Source of the DNA: Novipirellula artificiosorum
GTDB lineage: Bacteria > Planctomycetota > Planctomycetia > Pirellulales > Pirellulaceae
DNA: 64,000 bases
Reading direction: 5' to 3'
NCBI RefSeq assembly: GCF_007860135.1
Contig: NZ_SJPV01000001.1
Coordinates: 62,001 to 126,000 of the forward strand
The position numbers were made by a program, and so were the translations under genes. Under the pieces are notes generated by a model. That model made no database searches. It was not told the origin of the DNA and saw only the letters and a program-made list of their open reading frames with translations. How positions within the stretch are numbered: the stretch's first letter is position 1; each line of letters starts with the position of its first letter. This document shows, one piece after another, positions 1-11,096 of the stretch.

Positions 1-1
1 G

Positions 2-3000
2 ACGCTGTACTTCAGCTATTTCCTTGAGACCGAGGACTACGAAGGTCGCCACGAAAACAATGTCTCGGGCGATAACCCGTTCCGCGATAGCGCACGAGTG
101 TTCGCATCGAGAGATGGCGGGGTGACTTGGGAATTGTTGGCAACCAATAACTCCCAGCTGAGTAACTCGAACGTCAGTGGCAACAATCAAGCCGAATTAC
201 CTGGCTTCCTGTCGCATCTATCCGATGCAGGACTCAACAGTGCCGATCCACGATCGGAACAGGATCAAATGGTTCAAGAACTGTTCGACAATACGGGCCA
301 GTGGCGACAGGCGCGGATTGATTTGTCGACGTTTGCAGGCGAGTCCGACGTGCAATTGAGATTCGATTTCAGTACCGCCGGCATGATGGGCGAAGCAGGT
401 CTGCCGAGTGAACAATTTGGTCGGTTAGAAGACAGCGCCCGATCCATTCGATCGTTGAACAACGATTTCGAAGGCTTTTATGTCGACGACATTATCGTCG
501 GTTATGCAGAGCGTGGCGAAATGGTGTCGGGGACCATCGCCGATTCCTCGATTACGGACTTGTACGCAGCGGGTGCGCGAACCCAGGACACGGATTCCGA
601 CGCCTTCCCGGATATTGTCAGCGGACCTTACCAGCTCGAAATTCGACGCTCAGGGACTCCTCAGACCGAGCATGTTCTTTCCGCATCCAATGGTCCCTTC
701 GTTAGCAAAACATTCGAGACCAACGACCGACACATCAATATTGTCACGGAAACGGCATCGGTTACTTTCGAGGCGGGAACGACGTACCCGGTGACGACCG
801 CAGAGGACACCACGCTCAGTGGCAATCTGATCCCAGCGGCTGAGATTGCGGAATGGCAACCAACGTCAACCCATCCTTACACCGGGTCGCTGAGTCTCGA
901 GTCGGGAGCGGTTTCTCAAGGCGGGGCAACCCCACAGCTGTACTCGGTCTATCACGCACAGCGAAGTGATCTTTCAACTGCTGGTGATGGCGCAGGTGTG
1001 ATCGAGTTTTCGTACAGCGTCTCCTCTGCTGCCGAAGCACATGGATTGCGGTTCTTGATTGACGGTGTCGCTCAGAAATTGATGCCACCGGACCCTGATT
1101 TCCCATCGATCGATACAACCATCGCGACGGGCGATCTCGGATACCGAACCGTTCAGTTCTCATTCAGCAGTGGCGACCATTTGTTCGAGTGGGTCTATGA
1201 TTTCAGCGACACGAGCGCCGCGGCAGCGGGACTCAATCGTGCCTTCATCGACGACGTCCGCATCCTGCAAGGCGGAACCGGGTTGGTCGCAGACCGCAAC
1301 CGCGATCGAGCTCAGGGTGTCTTCGTGATTGATTCCAACTTCATCACCGATTCGTCGGTGGTGGGGATCAACGTTCAACCGGGGACGGCTGAGGCGGGCG
1401 GCAGCGTTCCGCATCCAGGATCGACGATCAATTTCCCACAATTGAACACTGCGAGATTAGTTCCCGGCGTCGTGATCCAAAACAACTTGGTTGCCGGATC
1501 CTCTGGGATCCGCTTTGCCGGTGAGAATACGGCGGATCCTCAGCGACCGGTGCCGTTTGGCAAAATCGTCAACAATACGCTTGTTGGCGATGGACAATCT
1601 GGTATCGGAATCGATGTGGTCGGGCTAGCGAGTCCGAACCTGATGAACAATTTGATGACCGATTTGGCCGTTGGGATTCAAAACGGTGGCACCGGTACGA
1701 TCATCAGCGCGAACTTCTTCCAGAACAACGCTGCCAATGGAGCGACCGGCGGTGCTGCGATCACGCCTGGTGATTCCGAACCGTTGTTCGTCGACGCCGC
1801 AAATCGCAACTACTACTTGGAAGCCTCCTCCGCTGCACTCGATAGCTCGCAAGACGTTGAACAAGATCGCGCTAACTTTGTGACCTTCAAAAGTTCGCTG
1901 TTGATTCCCGCATCACCCACCGCTGCGCCAAACCGCGATGTGTACGGTCAATTGCGAGTCGACTCGGGCGGTTCGGGTGGCGGTACGGGTGCCGACGTCT
2001 TTAAGGACCGGGGTGCCGTCGACCGATCGGACACCGATCAACCTTATGCGGTTCTTTTGAATCCGGTGGACAACGATGTTCAAGGACAAGACCGCGATCC
2101 CAACGCAACGGTCGTGCATCTGACCAATCCGCTGTTGGAAAACTTCAAGATCCTGCTGGGGGATGGTCGAGGTCCCAGTTCACCGTTCGAAGGAACCGGG
2201 GTCAACGGCTTGACGGTGGAAGACGCCAGCAACCCCGCGATCTCGCAAGAAGCGGTGAAGATTGTCCATAACGGTCGATTGTTGGTGGAGAACGTCGATT
2301 ATTCGCTTGGCTACAACACACAAACGGGTGTGCTGCTGCTATCACCGTTGTCGGCGTTGTGGGAGCAATCGGGCGTCTACACGATTACGCTCGACAACAC
2401 CACGATTGCCGATTTGGCGGGCAATCCGTTGCGATCAAACCAGACCGATGGATCGACTCAGTTCTTTATCTTGATGCCAGACGTGCAACTCGATTATGGC
2501 GACGCGCCGGACAGTTTCGGTACGTTGTTGGCGAGCAATTCCGCTCGTCACACGATCCAACCCGGTGCGACACCCCGTTTGGGTTCGCGAGTGGATGGCG
2601 AATCCGATGCGTCGATGCCTACCGATGACACACCGCAATCGATATCAGTCGCTTCACCCTCGGGCTCCGCGCTGTTTGTGTTGACAAACACGCTCTCGAG
2701 TTCGACGATTGCGATCGACCCCGCGGTGACCGCCGTGGGTGGTGAACAGATTACGGTTCAAATTGGACCGAACAGCGCAACGTTTGAGTTGGTAGCGACC
2801 GGATTTGCAGCGAAACGTGGCAACATCGCCGTCCCGCTGTCGGTCACCGACGACGCGGAGTCTCTGGCTGTCAAGTTGGCCGATGCGATTGACGCGTCGC
2901 TGGTGTCCGAAGGGGACGCCGCCGTCGTTTCGATCGACGCTGCTGCCCCCGCGACCATCGCGATTGACGCGTTTGATGATGAAGATGGCCTCACGATTGG

Positions 3001-6000
3001 AATCTTCAACGATGGAACAACCGACTTCGGAGTCTTCTTGAAACCAGGGGCGCCGGTTACAACGATCGATCCCGCCGATGTACTCGGCTTCTTGAACCCA
3101 CTGGATCAACTGGGAACGGCGGTTTCGATCAACGCCAGTTCCGCTGGCATGTTGGATGCATGGATCGATTTCAACGGAGATGGTGCGTTCGGACCGACCG
3201 AGCAAATTTTCACAAATCAGCCATTAACCGTTGGTGACAACACGTTACAAATCGTTTCACCCCTGGGATCCGCCGATGGAATGCGTTGGGCCAGGTTCCG
3301 CATCTCCGAGGAAGGCAATCTTGGACCGGACGAGTTGGCAATCGGTGGTGAAGTTGAGGACTATCAGGTTCAAATCATCAATGTGGAGCCGACCATCCCA
3401 GCGGACGACACGTTCACGATCGCCGAAGACGGCACGCTGGACACCGAGACCGACCTGACCTTGAATTCGCTATTTGTCAATGATGCGATCACGGGCTTCC
3501 TGCCACCGCGGTTTGTCGTCAACGATCAGCCGACCAAAGGCACGTTGACGGTCACCGACCCGTTAACCGGCCGTTTTGTCTACCAACCGTTTGCTGATTT
3601 CCATGGACAAGACAGCTTTACCTATTGGGTATCGACGCAACCGGTCCCTGGATCGACCTTGCCAGCCGATGTCGAACTGGCCACGGTCACGATCAATGTC
3701 ACCCCGGTCAACGATACGCCAATGGCGGCGGATCAAACCTTCGTCACGCTCGAAGAAACGGCGATTACGGTGACGGCCCAGGACTTGTTGAATGGTGCCG
3801 TTGCCGACGAATTGGCCGAATATCCCCCGGCTCCCGGAACGCCAGCGGCGCCGTGGAACGAAGACAACCAAACCTTGACCGTCTTGTCCGTTGAATTGCC
3901 CACGGTTGGGGGTAATACCGTGGTCACAGCTGCCAACGCAGCATCGGGGCCATTTGTAACCGACCGCGGTCAATACGAAGTTCACTATGACACCAGCGGC
4001 AACTTTACGGATTTGGTCTTCACTCCGAACACCGATTTGAATCGCGACAACCAGCGATTGGTTGATGATCCGATCTTGCTCGAGGCGTTTTCGTTTACGA
4101 TCACCGACAGCGGTGAATCGATCGATCCCGATACCGGCGCCATCATCGCCGGCACACCGCTGACGGCGACTCGAATGGTCTCCATTGAAGTCAAGCCGAT
4201 CAACGACACGCCAGTTGCAAATAATGATGTCGTCAGCGAATTCAATGTCGATTGGGTTGCCTACTTTGTGGATCCAGAAGTCGCGCCGGTACCGAGCGAA
4301 GACACTGACTTGGTCATTCCGCACGGCTACTTGCTGCGGAACGATTTCAACGGACCGGCCACCGCCCACGATGAACTTGATGGTTTCAATGATGGTGCGT
4401 TGACCGTAACCGCAGTCGATGCGGTGTCGGTACTCGGTGGAACCGTGTCGATCGTTGACGATACGATTGTCTACCGTGCTCCGGAAAACGTTTACGGACT
4501 CGACACGTTCGTCTACACGATCACCGATACCGGAATCGACGAAGACGCCAGCGGCGTCCGAACCGACACACCTCTAACAACCACCGCGACGGTGACGGTC
4601 TTAGTCAAACCGATCAATGATACGCCATTGGCCAATGATCTTGACGTCACGATGATCGAGGCCCAAGAATTCTTGACCGGTACGAACATTTTGGATCCCA
4701 ATGCCAGCAGCGATGGCGTTGGATTCAAGATCATCACAGCGGCGGACTTGCTGCGTCTCGGGGGCACCGGCGGTGCACTCGAAGCAACGTTTAGCAATGG
4801 CCTCGATGAGATGTACGACGAACACGAGCAAGATCTGCGAGTGGTCGGGTTCGGGTTGCCTGGATCAATCGAGCCGGACGTCGATGCGGCAACGCTGGTT
4901 TACGATGCATCCGACGAAGCGACGGCGACGCTCGCGACCGCGAGCGGCACGATCGAGTTCTTCTTCAAAAAGGATGCCACCGGCGTCGGCGCCTTGGTCC
5001 ACTTGGTCTACACACCGAACACCGACTACAACAACAACACCGAATTCCCACCGACCGATTCGTTCATCTACTTCGTCGAAGACTTTGGCGAATTGACCGT
5101 TTACGGTGCGGATCAAGTCGGCGAACCGCCGATGTCGGTTGACCATGGCAGTTTGCGTAGCGCACCGGCAACGGTTGTCATGACCGTGACACCGGTGAAC
5201 GATGTCCCCATCTTCCCCGACTTCGGAATGGTCTCGTTTGAGGAAGACGTCGCAGCCGACGGTTCAACGATCTATTACGACGTTTACAATGGCACGATCA
5301 TCGATTCGGATGATCCAGCCGTAAACGGCTTGCCGGAGATGTTGTTCGTCAGTGCCGACACGGCGCTCGATGAACGGGCACGCGAAAGCTTGTCGTTTAC
5401 GTACGCCACGGTCTATGAACCGGCTGGCATGTTCGCGTCGCTACCGGTCTTCGACACACGCGGCGTGCTGACGCTGACCCCCAATCCCGATGCCTACGGC
5501 TACGCCGTGTTCACGATCACAGTGACCGATACGGGGCAGAGCTATGATGCAGCGACGGATACTTTGGTCGACGCCTTCCACAGCGTGACGAGAACGTTGA
5601 CGGTCAACATCACCCCCGTCAATGATCCGCCAGTCACGTTTGATCGTGATTTGGAAGTCGATGAAGTGGAAGAATTTACGAATTTCACGGATACCCCCAC
5701 GGGTCAGACGGCGGTTTTGGTTTTAACACCTGATAGCTTCCTGACGGGATCCCAAGGCTTGTCGAAAGACAGTGACTTTGCCGACGACGTGGAAACGTTT
5801 GAAGAGTTTGACGAGGACGAGCAAACGCTCCGTGTCGTCGAGTTCACCGTGACCGATAGCGTGGGTGATCTCATCACCGTGGACAAGGACAATTTTAACG
5901 GTACCGAAATCACTTTGGCGACTGGTAAGATCACGTTCAACTTTGACGTCACCACCGGCGGATTTATCAGCGGCGAGTACTTGCCAAACGTGAACCTTAA

Positions 6001-9000
6001 CGAACGTACTCCGTTCGTGCCCACCGAAGTCTTCAGCTACATCATTGAAGACTTTGGTGCCACCACAATCCCAGGGGCGGATCAGATCAGCCCGGTTGGC
6101 ACTTCTCCGATCGACTACACCACGGATGGCGCGACGCCACCGGTTGGTTTGAATCACCGCAGCGAACCGAAGCAGGTTACGATTCGCACGCGTGCAACGA
6201 ACGATGCACCCGAGTTTGCTGAGTTCGCAACCGTCACGTTCGCGGAAGATGTTCAAGCCGACAATACGCCGATTTACTACGACGTCTACGGTGGCGCGAT
6301 CATCGCCAGCGACGATCCGGCCGTTCACCTCTTGCCCGAAGCGATCTTCGTCAGTCGAGATACGGCACTTGACGAGCGCGATCGCGAGACGTTGACGTTT
6401 AGCACCACCACGACGTACGAACCGGATGGCATGTTCGCCGAAACGCCGGTGCTCGACCAATATGGCGTTCTCAAATTGACGCCCAATCCCGATGTATACG
6501 GTTACGCCGTCTTTGAAATCACCGCAACCGATGATGGCCAGAGCTACGATTCGACGAGCGGTACGATGGTCGAGGACATCCGTAGCACGACGCGAACCTT
6601 GACCGTGCACATCACTCCTGTGAACGACGCCCCCGTCGCGTTTGATCGCAATTTGGAGGTGACCGAGGTTGAAGAGTTTGCAGATTCCACAAATGCGGCA
6701 ACCGGGGCCGTTGCACGACTGCCGCTCGCGCCGGCGGACTTCCTGGGTGGAACGACGGAGAACCCAGAATTGGCGGAACCGAGTGACTTTACGGATGATG
6801 TGGATCGTGTTTCGAGTAGCGGCCAAGTCGAGTACGACGAGGAAGAGCAATCGTTACGCGTGGTTGAATTTACCGTGACGGATGTCAGTGGTAGTTTGGT
6901 CACAGTGGACAAAGATAATTTCAACGGTACCGAAATCAATTTGGCAACCGGCCGAATCACATTCCACTTTGACGTCGCGACGGGCGAATTCACCGAGGGC
7001 GAATTCTTCCCCAGTCTCGATATGAATGAGCGGACTCCATTTGATCCGACCGAAGTATTCAGCTACATCGTTGAAGACTTTGGTGCCACCACGATCCCAG
7101 GTGCGGACCAGATCAGCCCGGTCGGCACCTCTCCGATCGACTACACCACCGATGGGGCAACACCGCCGGTTGGAATGAACAACCGCAGTGAGTCGAAGCT
7201 GATGACCATCCGCACCCGTGCCATCAATGATGCACCGGAATTCCCAATGGTCCCAACGGTTCGATTCTTCGAAGACGTTCGGCCTGACAACACGCCGGTC
7301 TACTACAGCATCTATACCGGGTCGGTCATCAACAGCAACGATCCGGCGGACCACGGGCTGCCACCGGTTATCTTTGTCAGCCGCAGTACGGCCCAAGATG
7401 AACGCGATCGCGAGACTTTGACATTCTCAGTCTCGACGGTTAACGAGCCACCAGGGATGTTTGCTTCGACACCCGTTTTGGATGAATATGGTGTTTTGAC
7501 GTTGACTCCGAATCCGGATGTTTACGGCTATGCCGTCTTTGACTTAACGGCAACGGACGATGGTCAAAGTTACGACGCTGCAAGCGGCAGCATGGTTTCG
7601 GACACCCGCAACACAACGCGTCGTGTCACGGTCAACATCCGACCGGTGAACGATCAACCGATTGCCGCGAATCAAACCTTCGACCCGGTCGACGAATCGG
7701 TCGAGTACGATGCGTTCGGTAATCTGATCGACCCTCTGCCACAAACGATGGTGCCGTTTGACGGTGCACGGTTGACGCAAGATGCCCTGGCGGGCGGATT
7801 CCTCGCATCGATGAATCCAATCTATGACGAAAGCGAGCAGCAATTTGATGTCGTCGAGTTCCAACTACTCGATAGCACCAATCAATTCGTGGTCATCGAC
7901 GGCGATGACCTTGGCGCGGGGCTTCAAGTAGAAACCGTCACGTCGCGGACCGGCGGTGTCTTCACGTTCAGCTTTGTGGATGGCGTCTTCACCGAGGGTT
8001 CGTTTGCACCCGCTCGTGATTACAACGAAGAGCTCCCTTATGCTCCGTTGGATGGTTTCAATTATGTGATCCGCGACCGAGGCGCGATCAGCTTGCCTGG
8101 ATCCGACCCAGCCTCCACGGCGAATACGGGATCCCGCCGCAGCGACCCGGCGTTCGCAGTGTTCCGCATTTTGGCGGTCAATGATCCGCCAATCTTTACG
8201 CTACCGAGCACCTTGGTGGAATCGCTCGAGGACGCAGGAGAGGTGACGTTTGAAGGTACGGCCATTGAAATCGGAAGTGGAGGTGGAGAAGACGAAGTCA
8301 GTCAAGACCTTGAATTCACCGTCGCTGCGGACGGGTTCTTGGTCACCGACTTCTTCTCCAACCCGCCAAGTCTGGCAACCGATGGAGGCCTGACCTTCGC
8401 TGCCTTACCGGATGTGTTTGGGTCGTTCGTCTTTGATGTGACGCTCCGTGATAATCCGGGCGAGTTGGACACGGCGACCACGACGAAGAAATTGACCATT
8501 GCAGTACGTCCCCAGAACGACGCGCCGCTGATCGATCCCTCCGAATCTCCGCTGAATTACTTCCTTGCCGAAGACACAGCGTACGACGTTCCATTGGTTG
8601 GCGATGCCAGCACGACGGGACTGCTTGACATTTTCTTGGTAGGTCCTGACAACGAAACCTCCCCGGTCGTGGGTGGCAACCAAAACGTCTCGATGGCGAG
8701 CCCGTTGCCGAACCGAACCGCTCAAGGCGGTACGTTGACGCCCGTGCTTGATTCAAGCAATGCCGTTGTCGGTTTGCGGTATCAACCAAGACAGAACTTT
8801 GTCGGAATCGACACGTTCGTTTACACCATCACCGATGATGGCATCAGTGTGGATTTGGGCACGGCAGGAACCCCAGAGAACGATTTCTTAACGACCACGG
8901 CCACGGCAACGTTTACGGTGAGCGGTATCAACGATCCGCCACAGTTCTCGGGTGCGGGAAATCATACGTCGGCGGAAGACCAAGGATCGGTCGTGGTGAA

Positions 9001-11014
9001 CAATTGGGCAACATCCCTTCGCCCCGGACCCGCCGATGCAACCGACGAAGCGTCACAAACAATGGAGTTTGTCTTTACACCGATCGACGTCCCGGTGGGC
9101 TTCTTTGCCGCAGGACCATCGGCCGTGATTAGCGGCCGGTCCGCCAGTTTGGTGTACACCGCCGCACCCGACGTGTTCGGGGAAGCGGTCTTCAGCGTCT
9201 TCGTTCGCGATAGCGGCAACCCGACCGATCCGGTGGTTGGACATGACAATGAAAGCGATCCGGTGACCTTCACGATCACGGTGACACCGGTTAACGATAT
9301 TCCAACGTTTACCGCCGGCGACGATGCAGAAGTCCTTGAAGACAGTGCACCGTTTGAGGAATTGAATTGGGCCACTGACATTTCACCGGGCCCCGCCAAC
9401 GAAAGCGACCAAACCGTTCGTTTCGAAGTGGCGACTCCGACCTCCGCTCGACCACTGTTCGCAGCGGGTGGCTTGCCAGCGATCAGCGATTCGGGAACCT
9501 TGTCCTTCACCGTTGCGGAGAATGCAAGCGGAACCGCTATCGTGCAGGTGACTGCGATTGATTCGGAGGATGGCGTCTCTGAGACGGTCAACCTAACGAT
9601 CACCATTGTGGAACAAGACGACCCCGTTGTATCGTTCGACGATACGATTGAAACGAATGAGGATGCGATCGTGGTTCTCGATGCAATCGAGTTGACCGGC
9701 AACGACGTCGATCCCGACTTGGAGACCAATCCGGCCGAGCATTTGACGATCGTCATGCCTGCATCGCAAATCACCAACCTGGGAGCGATGTTGACCTACA
9801 ATTCGACGACCGAGCAAATCACCTACGATCCCTCGGATGCCGCAACGATTCAGGCATTGAAACCGGGTGAATCGGATGTCGATTCCTTCACCTATGTGGT
9901 GCGAGATATCTCAGGAAATGAAAGCGAATCGACGGTCGTGGTCAACATTGACGGCGTCAACGACGCTCCTATCTTGACTGGCGATCAGGTGCTGCTCAAC
10001 GAAGCGGGAGCGACCATCATTCTGCCGCTGGCAAATGATGTCGATGTGGATGGGACCATCGACCCGTCCAGCATCATCATCACCACGCAACCCAAAGCGG
10101 GGGCGTTGACCGTAGAAAATGACGGAACCGTTCGCTACACCCCATTTGCCAGCTTCAATCGTAGCGATTCGTTCTACTACACGGTCGCTGACAATCTGGG
10201 GCAACAGAGCAACCCTGCCCAGGTGGTTGTCTCGCTCAGTCTGCTTCCAAACGTGCCCGACTTCGATAACGTCGTGGCCACAAGTCACGATACCACAACG
10301 ATCGATGTGGGTGCGGTTGCCACGGCTGTCGATGGCACGTTGGATCTAACCAGTCTTCAGATCATTGACGGCCCATCGCACGGCACCGCGACGACGCAGG
10401 ACGACGGTACGATTGATTACATCGCCGATGGTGGCTATATCGGTCCCGATTCGTACCAGTTTACGATCACGGACTCGGCTGGTCGCGTGAGTGAACCGTC
10501 GACCGTGACGATCAACGTCGTTGCCCATCGGCTGCAGAACCCAGATCCGACAATGTTCAGCGACGTGAACGCCAACGGCCAAGTCACGGCGCATGACGCT
10601 TTGTTGATCATCAACCGCTTGTCGGAAGTGGGCAACAACCAATCGAGCATCCCCGTGACATCGACCGATGTGGGACCGAACTACTACGACACGACCGGCG
10701 ACGACCAGATCACCTCGCTTGATGCGTTGCGAGTGATCAACCAATTGTCTGCACCCTCCACGGGCGGTGGATCGGGTGAGCAAGTGGTTGGATCCGACTT
10801 CCTCAAGGTGGCCAGCATCGAGACCTCACACGTGGATGTCTACTCATCGGCTGAGAAGTTGGAACCGTCTGAGAAAGTCGTTGACACCTCCTCGGCCGCG
10901 CCGCGATCGACCGACGTGTTCGATTTGATCGCCGAAGCTCGTGAGTCGGAGACGAAATCGACCGATGAAGAAGTTTTGTCCGCCGTCGATGAAGCGTTTG
11001 CTGATTTGCTGTAG
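2..11014 (+). CDS. Giant secreted cadherin-like/dockerin adhesin, 5' end outside window
   Basis: The frame is open from base 2, so the true start lies left of the window; the first in-window start codon (GTG at 98) is internal. About 3,670 residues are visible. In order: two jelly-roll-like segments with YVDDI and FIDDV motifs (about 2-520 and 880-1270), a right-handed beta-helix stretch rich in short N and V repeats (about 1310-1850), an Ig-like segment (about 2100-2480), a DYGDAPDS motif leading to a GEVED domain (to about 3390), then some fourteen cadherin-like modules each closed by a VNDxP-type motif (to about 10540). Near the end are two dockerin-type calcium loops (DVNANG and DTTGDD, about 10560-10745), followed by an acidic Ser-rich tail. 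Such proteins are extracellular and bind calcium. The ligand is unknown; adhesion or glycan binding is inference. Confidence 0.9.
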   Translation, partial: TLYFSYFLETEDYEGRHENNVSGDNPFRDSARVFASRDGGVTWELLATNNSQLSNSNVSGNNQAELPGFLSHLSDAGLNSADPRSEQDQMVQELFDNTGQWRQARIDLSTFAGESDVQLRFDFSTAGMMGEAGLPSEQFGRLEDSARSIRSLNNDFEGFYVDDIIVGYAERGEMVSGTIADSSITDLYAAGARTQDTDSDAFPDIVSGPYQLEIRRSGTPQTEHVLSASNGPFVSKTFETNDRHINIVTETASVTFEAGTTYPVTTAEDTTLSGNLIPAAEIAEWQPTSTHPYTGSLSLESGAVSQGGATPQLYSVYHAQRSDLSTAGDGAGVIEFSYSVSSAAEAHGLRFLIDGVAQKLMPPDPDFPSIDTTIATGDLGYRTVQFSFSSGDHLFEWVYDFSDTSAAAAGLNRAFIDDVRILQGGTGLVADRNRDRAQGVFVIDSNFITDSSVVGINVQPGTAEAGGSVPHPGSTINFPQLNTARLVPGVVIQNNLVAGSSGIRFAGENTADPQRPVPFGKIVNNTLVGDGQSGIGIDVVGLASPNLMNNLMTDLAVGIQNGGTGTIISANFFQNNAANGATGGAAITPGDSEPLFVDAANRNYYLEASSAALDSSQDVEQDRANFVTFKSSLLIPASPTAAPNRDVYGQLRVDSGGSGGGTGADVFKDRGAVDRSDTDQPYAVLLNPVDNDVQGQDRDPNATVVHLTNPLLENFKILLGDGRGPSSPFEGTGVNGLTVEDASNPAISQEAVKIVHNGRLLVENVDYSLGYNTQTGVLLLSPLSALWEQSGVYTITLDNTTIADLAGNPLRSNQTDGSTQFFILMPDVQLDYGDAPDSFGTLLASNSARHTIQPGATPRLGSRVDGESDASMPTDDTPQSISVASPSGSALFVLTNTLSSSTIAIDPAVTAVGGEQITVQIGPNSATFELVATGFAAKRGNIAVPLSVTDDAESLAVKLADAIDASLVSEGDAAVVSIDAAAPATIAIDAFDDEDGLTIGIFNDGTTDFGVFLKPGAPVTTIDPADVLGFLNPLDQLGTAVSINASSAGMLDAWIDFNGDGAFGPTEQIFTNQPLTVGDNTLQIVSPLGSADGMRWARFRISEEGNLGPDELAIGGEVEDYQVQIINVEPTIPADDTFTIAEDGTLDTETDLTLNSLFVNDAITGFLPPRFVVNDQPTKGTLTVTDPLTGRFVYQPFADFHGQDSFTYWVSTQPVPGSTLPADVELATVTINVTPVNDTPMAADQTFVTLEETAITVTAQDLLNGAVADELAEYPPAPGTPAAPWNEDNQTLTVLSVELPTVGGNTVVTAANAASGPFVTDRGQYEVHYDTSGNFTDLVFTPNTDLNRDNQRLVDDPILLEAFSFTITDSGESIDPDTGAIIAGTPLTATRMVSIEVKPINDTPVANNDVVSEFNVDWVAYFVDPEVAPVPSEDTDLVIPHGYLLRNDFNGPATAHDELDGFNDGALTVTAVDAVSVLGGTVSIVDDTIVYRAPENVYGLDTFVYTITDTGIDEDASGVRTDTPLTTTATVTVLVKPINDTPLANDLDVTMIEAQEFLTGTNILDPNASSDGVGFKIITAADLLRLGGTGGALEATFSNGLDEMYDEHEQDLRVVGFGLPGSIEPDVDAATLVYDASDEATATLATASGTIEFFFKKDATGVGALVHLVYTPNTDYNNNTEFPPTDSFIYFVEDFGELTVYGADQVGEPPMSVDHGSLRSAPATVVMTVTPVNDVPIFPDFGMVSFEEDVAADGSTIYYDVYNGTIIDSDDPAVNGLPEMLFVSADTALDERARESLSFTYATVYEPAGMFASLPVFDTRGVLTLTPNPDAYGYAVFTITVTDTGQSYDAATDTLVDAFHSVTRTLTVNITPVNDPPVTFDRDLEVDEVEEFTNFTDTPTGQTAVLVLTPDSFLTGSQGLSKDSDFADDVETFEEFDEDEQTLRVVEFTVTDSVGDLITVDKDNFNGTEITLATGKITFNFDVTTGGFISGEYLPNVNLNERTPFVPTEVFSYIIEDFGATTIPGADQISPVGTSPIDYTTDGATPPVGLNHRSEPKQVTIRTRATNDAPEFAEFATVTFAEDVQADNTPIYYDVYGGAIIASDDPAVHLLPEAIFVSRDTALDERDRETLTFSTTTTYEPDGMFAETPVLDQYGVLKLTPNPDVYGYAVFEITATDDGQSYDSTSGTMVEDIRSTTRTLTVHITPVNDAPVAFDRNLEVTEVEEFADSTNAATGAVARLPLAPADFLGGTTENPELAEPSDFTDDVDRVSSSGQVEYDEEEQSLRVVEFTVTDVSGSLVTVDKDNFNGTEINLATGRITFHFDVATGEFTEGEFFPSLDMNERTPFDPTEVFSYIVEDFGATTIPGADQISPVGTSPIDYTTDGATPPVGMNNRSESKLMTIRTRAINDAPEFPMVPTVRFFEDVRPDNTPVYYSIYTGSVINSNDPADHGLPPVIFVSRSTAQDERDRETLTFSVSTVNEPPGMFASTPVLDEYGVLTLTPNPDVYGYAVFDLTATDDGQSYDAASGSMVSDTRNTTRRVTVNIRPVNDQPIAANQTFDPVDESVEYDAFGNLIDPLPQTMVPFDGARLTQDALAGGFLASMNPIYDESEQQFDVVEFQLLDSTNQFVVIDGDDLGAGLQVETVTSRTGGVFTFSFVDGVFTEGSFAPARDYNEELPYAPLDGFNYVIRDRGAISLPGSDPASTANTGSRRSDPAFAVFRILAVNDPPIFTLPSTLVESLEDAGEVTFEGTAIEIGSGGGEDEVSQDLEFTVAADGFLVTDFFSNPPSLATDGGLTFAALPDVFGSFVFDVTLRDNPGELDTATTTKKLTIAVRPQNDAPLIDPSESPLNYFLAEDTAYDVPLVGDASTTGLLDIFLVGPDNETSPVVGGNQNVSMASPLPNRTAQGGTLTPVLDSSNAVVGLRYQPRQNFVGIDTFVYTITDDGISVDLGTAGTPENDFLTTTATATFTVSGINDPPQFSGAGNHTSAEDQGSVVVNNWATSLRPGPADATDEASQTMEFVFTPIDVPVGFFAAGPSAVISGRSASLVYTAAPDVFGEAVFSVFVRDSGNPTDPVVGHDNESDPVTFTITVTPVNDIPTFTAGDDAEVLEDSAPFEELNWATDISPGPANESDQTVRFEVATPTSARPLFAAGGLPAISDSGTLSFTVAENASGTAIVQVTAIDSEDGVSETVNLTITIVEQDDPVVSFDDTIETNEDAIVVLDAIELTGNDVDPDLETNPAEHLTIVMPASQITNLGAMLTYNSTTEQITYDPSDAATIQALKPGESDVDSFTYVVRDISGNESESTVVVNIDGVNDAPILTGDQVLLNEAGATIILPLANDVDVDGTIDPSSIIITTQPKAGALTVENDGTVRYTPFASFNRSDSFYYTVADNLGQQSNPAQVVVSLSLLPNVPDFDNVVATSHDTTTIDVGAVATAVDGTLDLTSLQIIDGPSHGTATTQDDGTIDYIADGGYIGPDSYQFTITDSAGRVSEPSTVTINVVAHRLQNPDPTMFSDVNANGQVTAHDALLIINRLSEVGNNQSSIPVTSTDVGPNYYDTTGDDQITSLDALRVINQLSAPSTGGGSGEQVVGSDFLKVASIETSHVDVYSSAEKLEPSEKVVDTSSAAPRSTDVFDLIAEARESETKSTDEEVLSAVDEAFADLL
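5220..7640 (+). repeat. Long composite protein repeat inside the giant gene
   Basis: A unit of about 1.0 kb recurs at about 5220, 6226 and 7250. Each copy opens with an EDV-type strand followed by YY, continues through FVS.DTA.DERxRE and TPNPDxYGYAVF, and closes with VNDxP, then a VEEF-type half module. The linker EDFGATTIPGAD and the 25 or so residues after it are almost identical at about 6046-6180 and 7074-7208, and a weaker version lies at 5080-5200 and 8070-8160. This points to duplication within the gene followed by divergence. Boundaries are approximate because they were aligned by eye. Confidence 0.75.
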
Positions 11015-11054
11015 CCTCAGTCAACTACACCCCTTGCCTTGGATAGGTTCTAAT

Positions 11055-11078
11055 GTGGCATTCGACCAAGGATGCCAC
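11055..11078. terminator. Small hairpin between the giant gene and ruvA
   Basis: Seven-base arms GTGGCAT (11055-11061) and ATGCCAC (11072-11078) pair perfectly around a ten-base loop, followed by a short TTTC. It may weakly end transcription of the giant gene or structure the ruvA leader. There is no long T-run. Confidence 0.3.
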
Positions 11079-11096
11079 TTTCAAGGGAAGTGAAAC

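Noticed and set aside
5723..6850. 375-codon antisense frame inside the giant gene
   Set aside because: It is the shadow of a repetitive, GC-biased coding strand and has Arg/Val-rich, low-complexity content.
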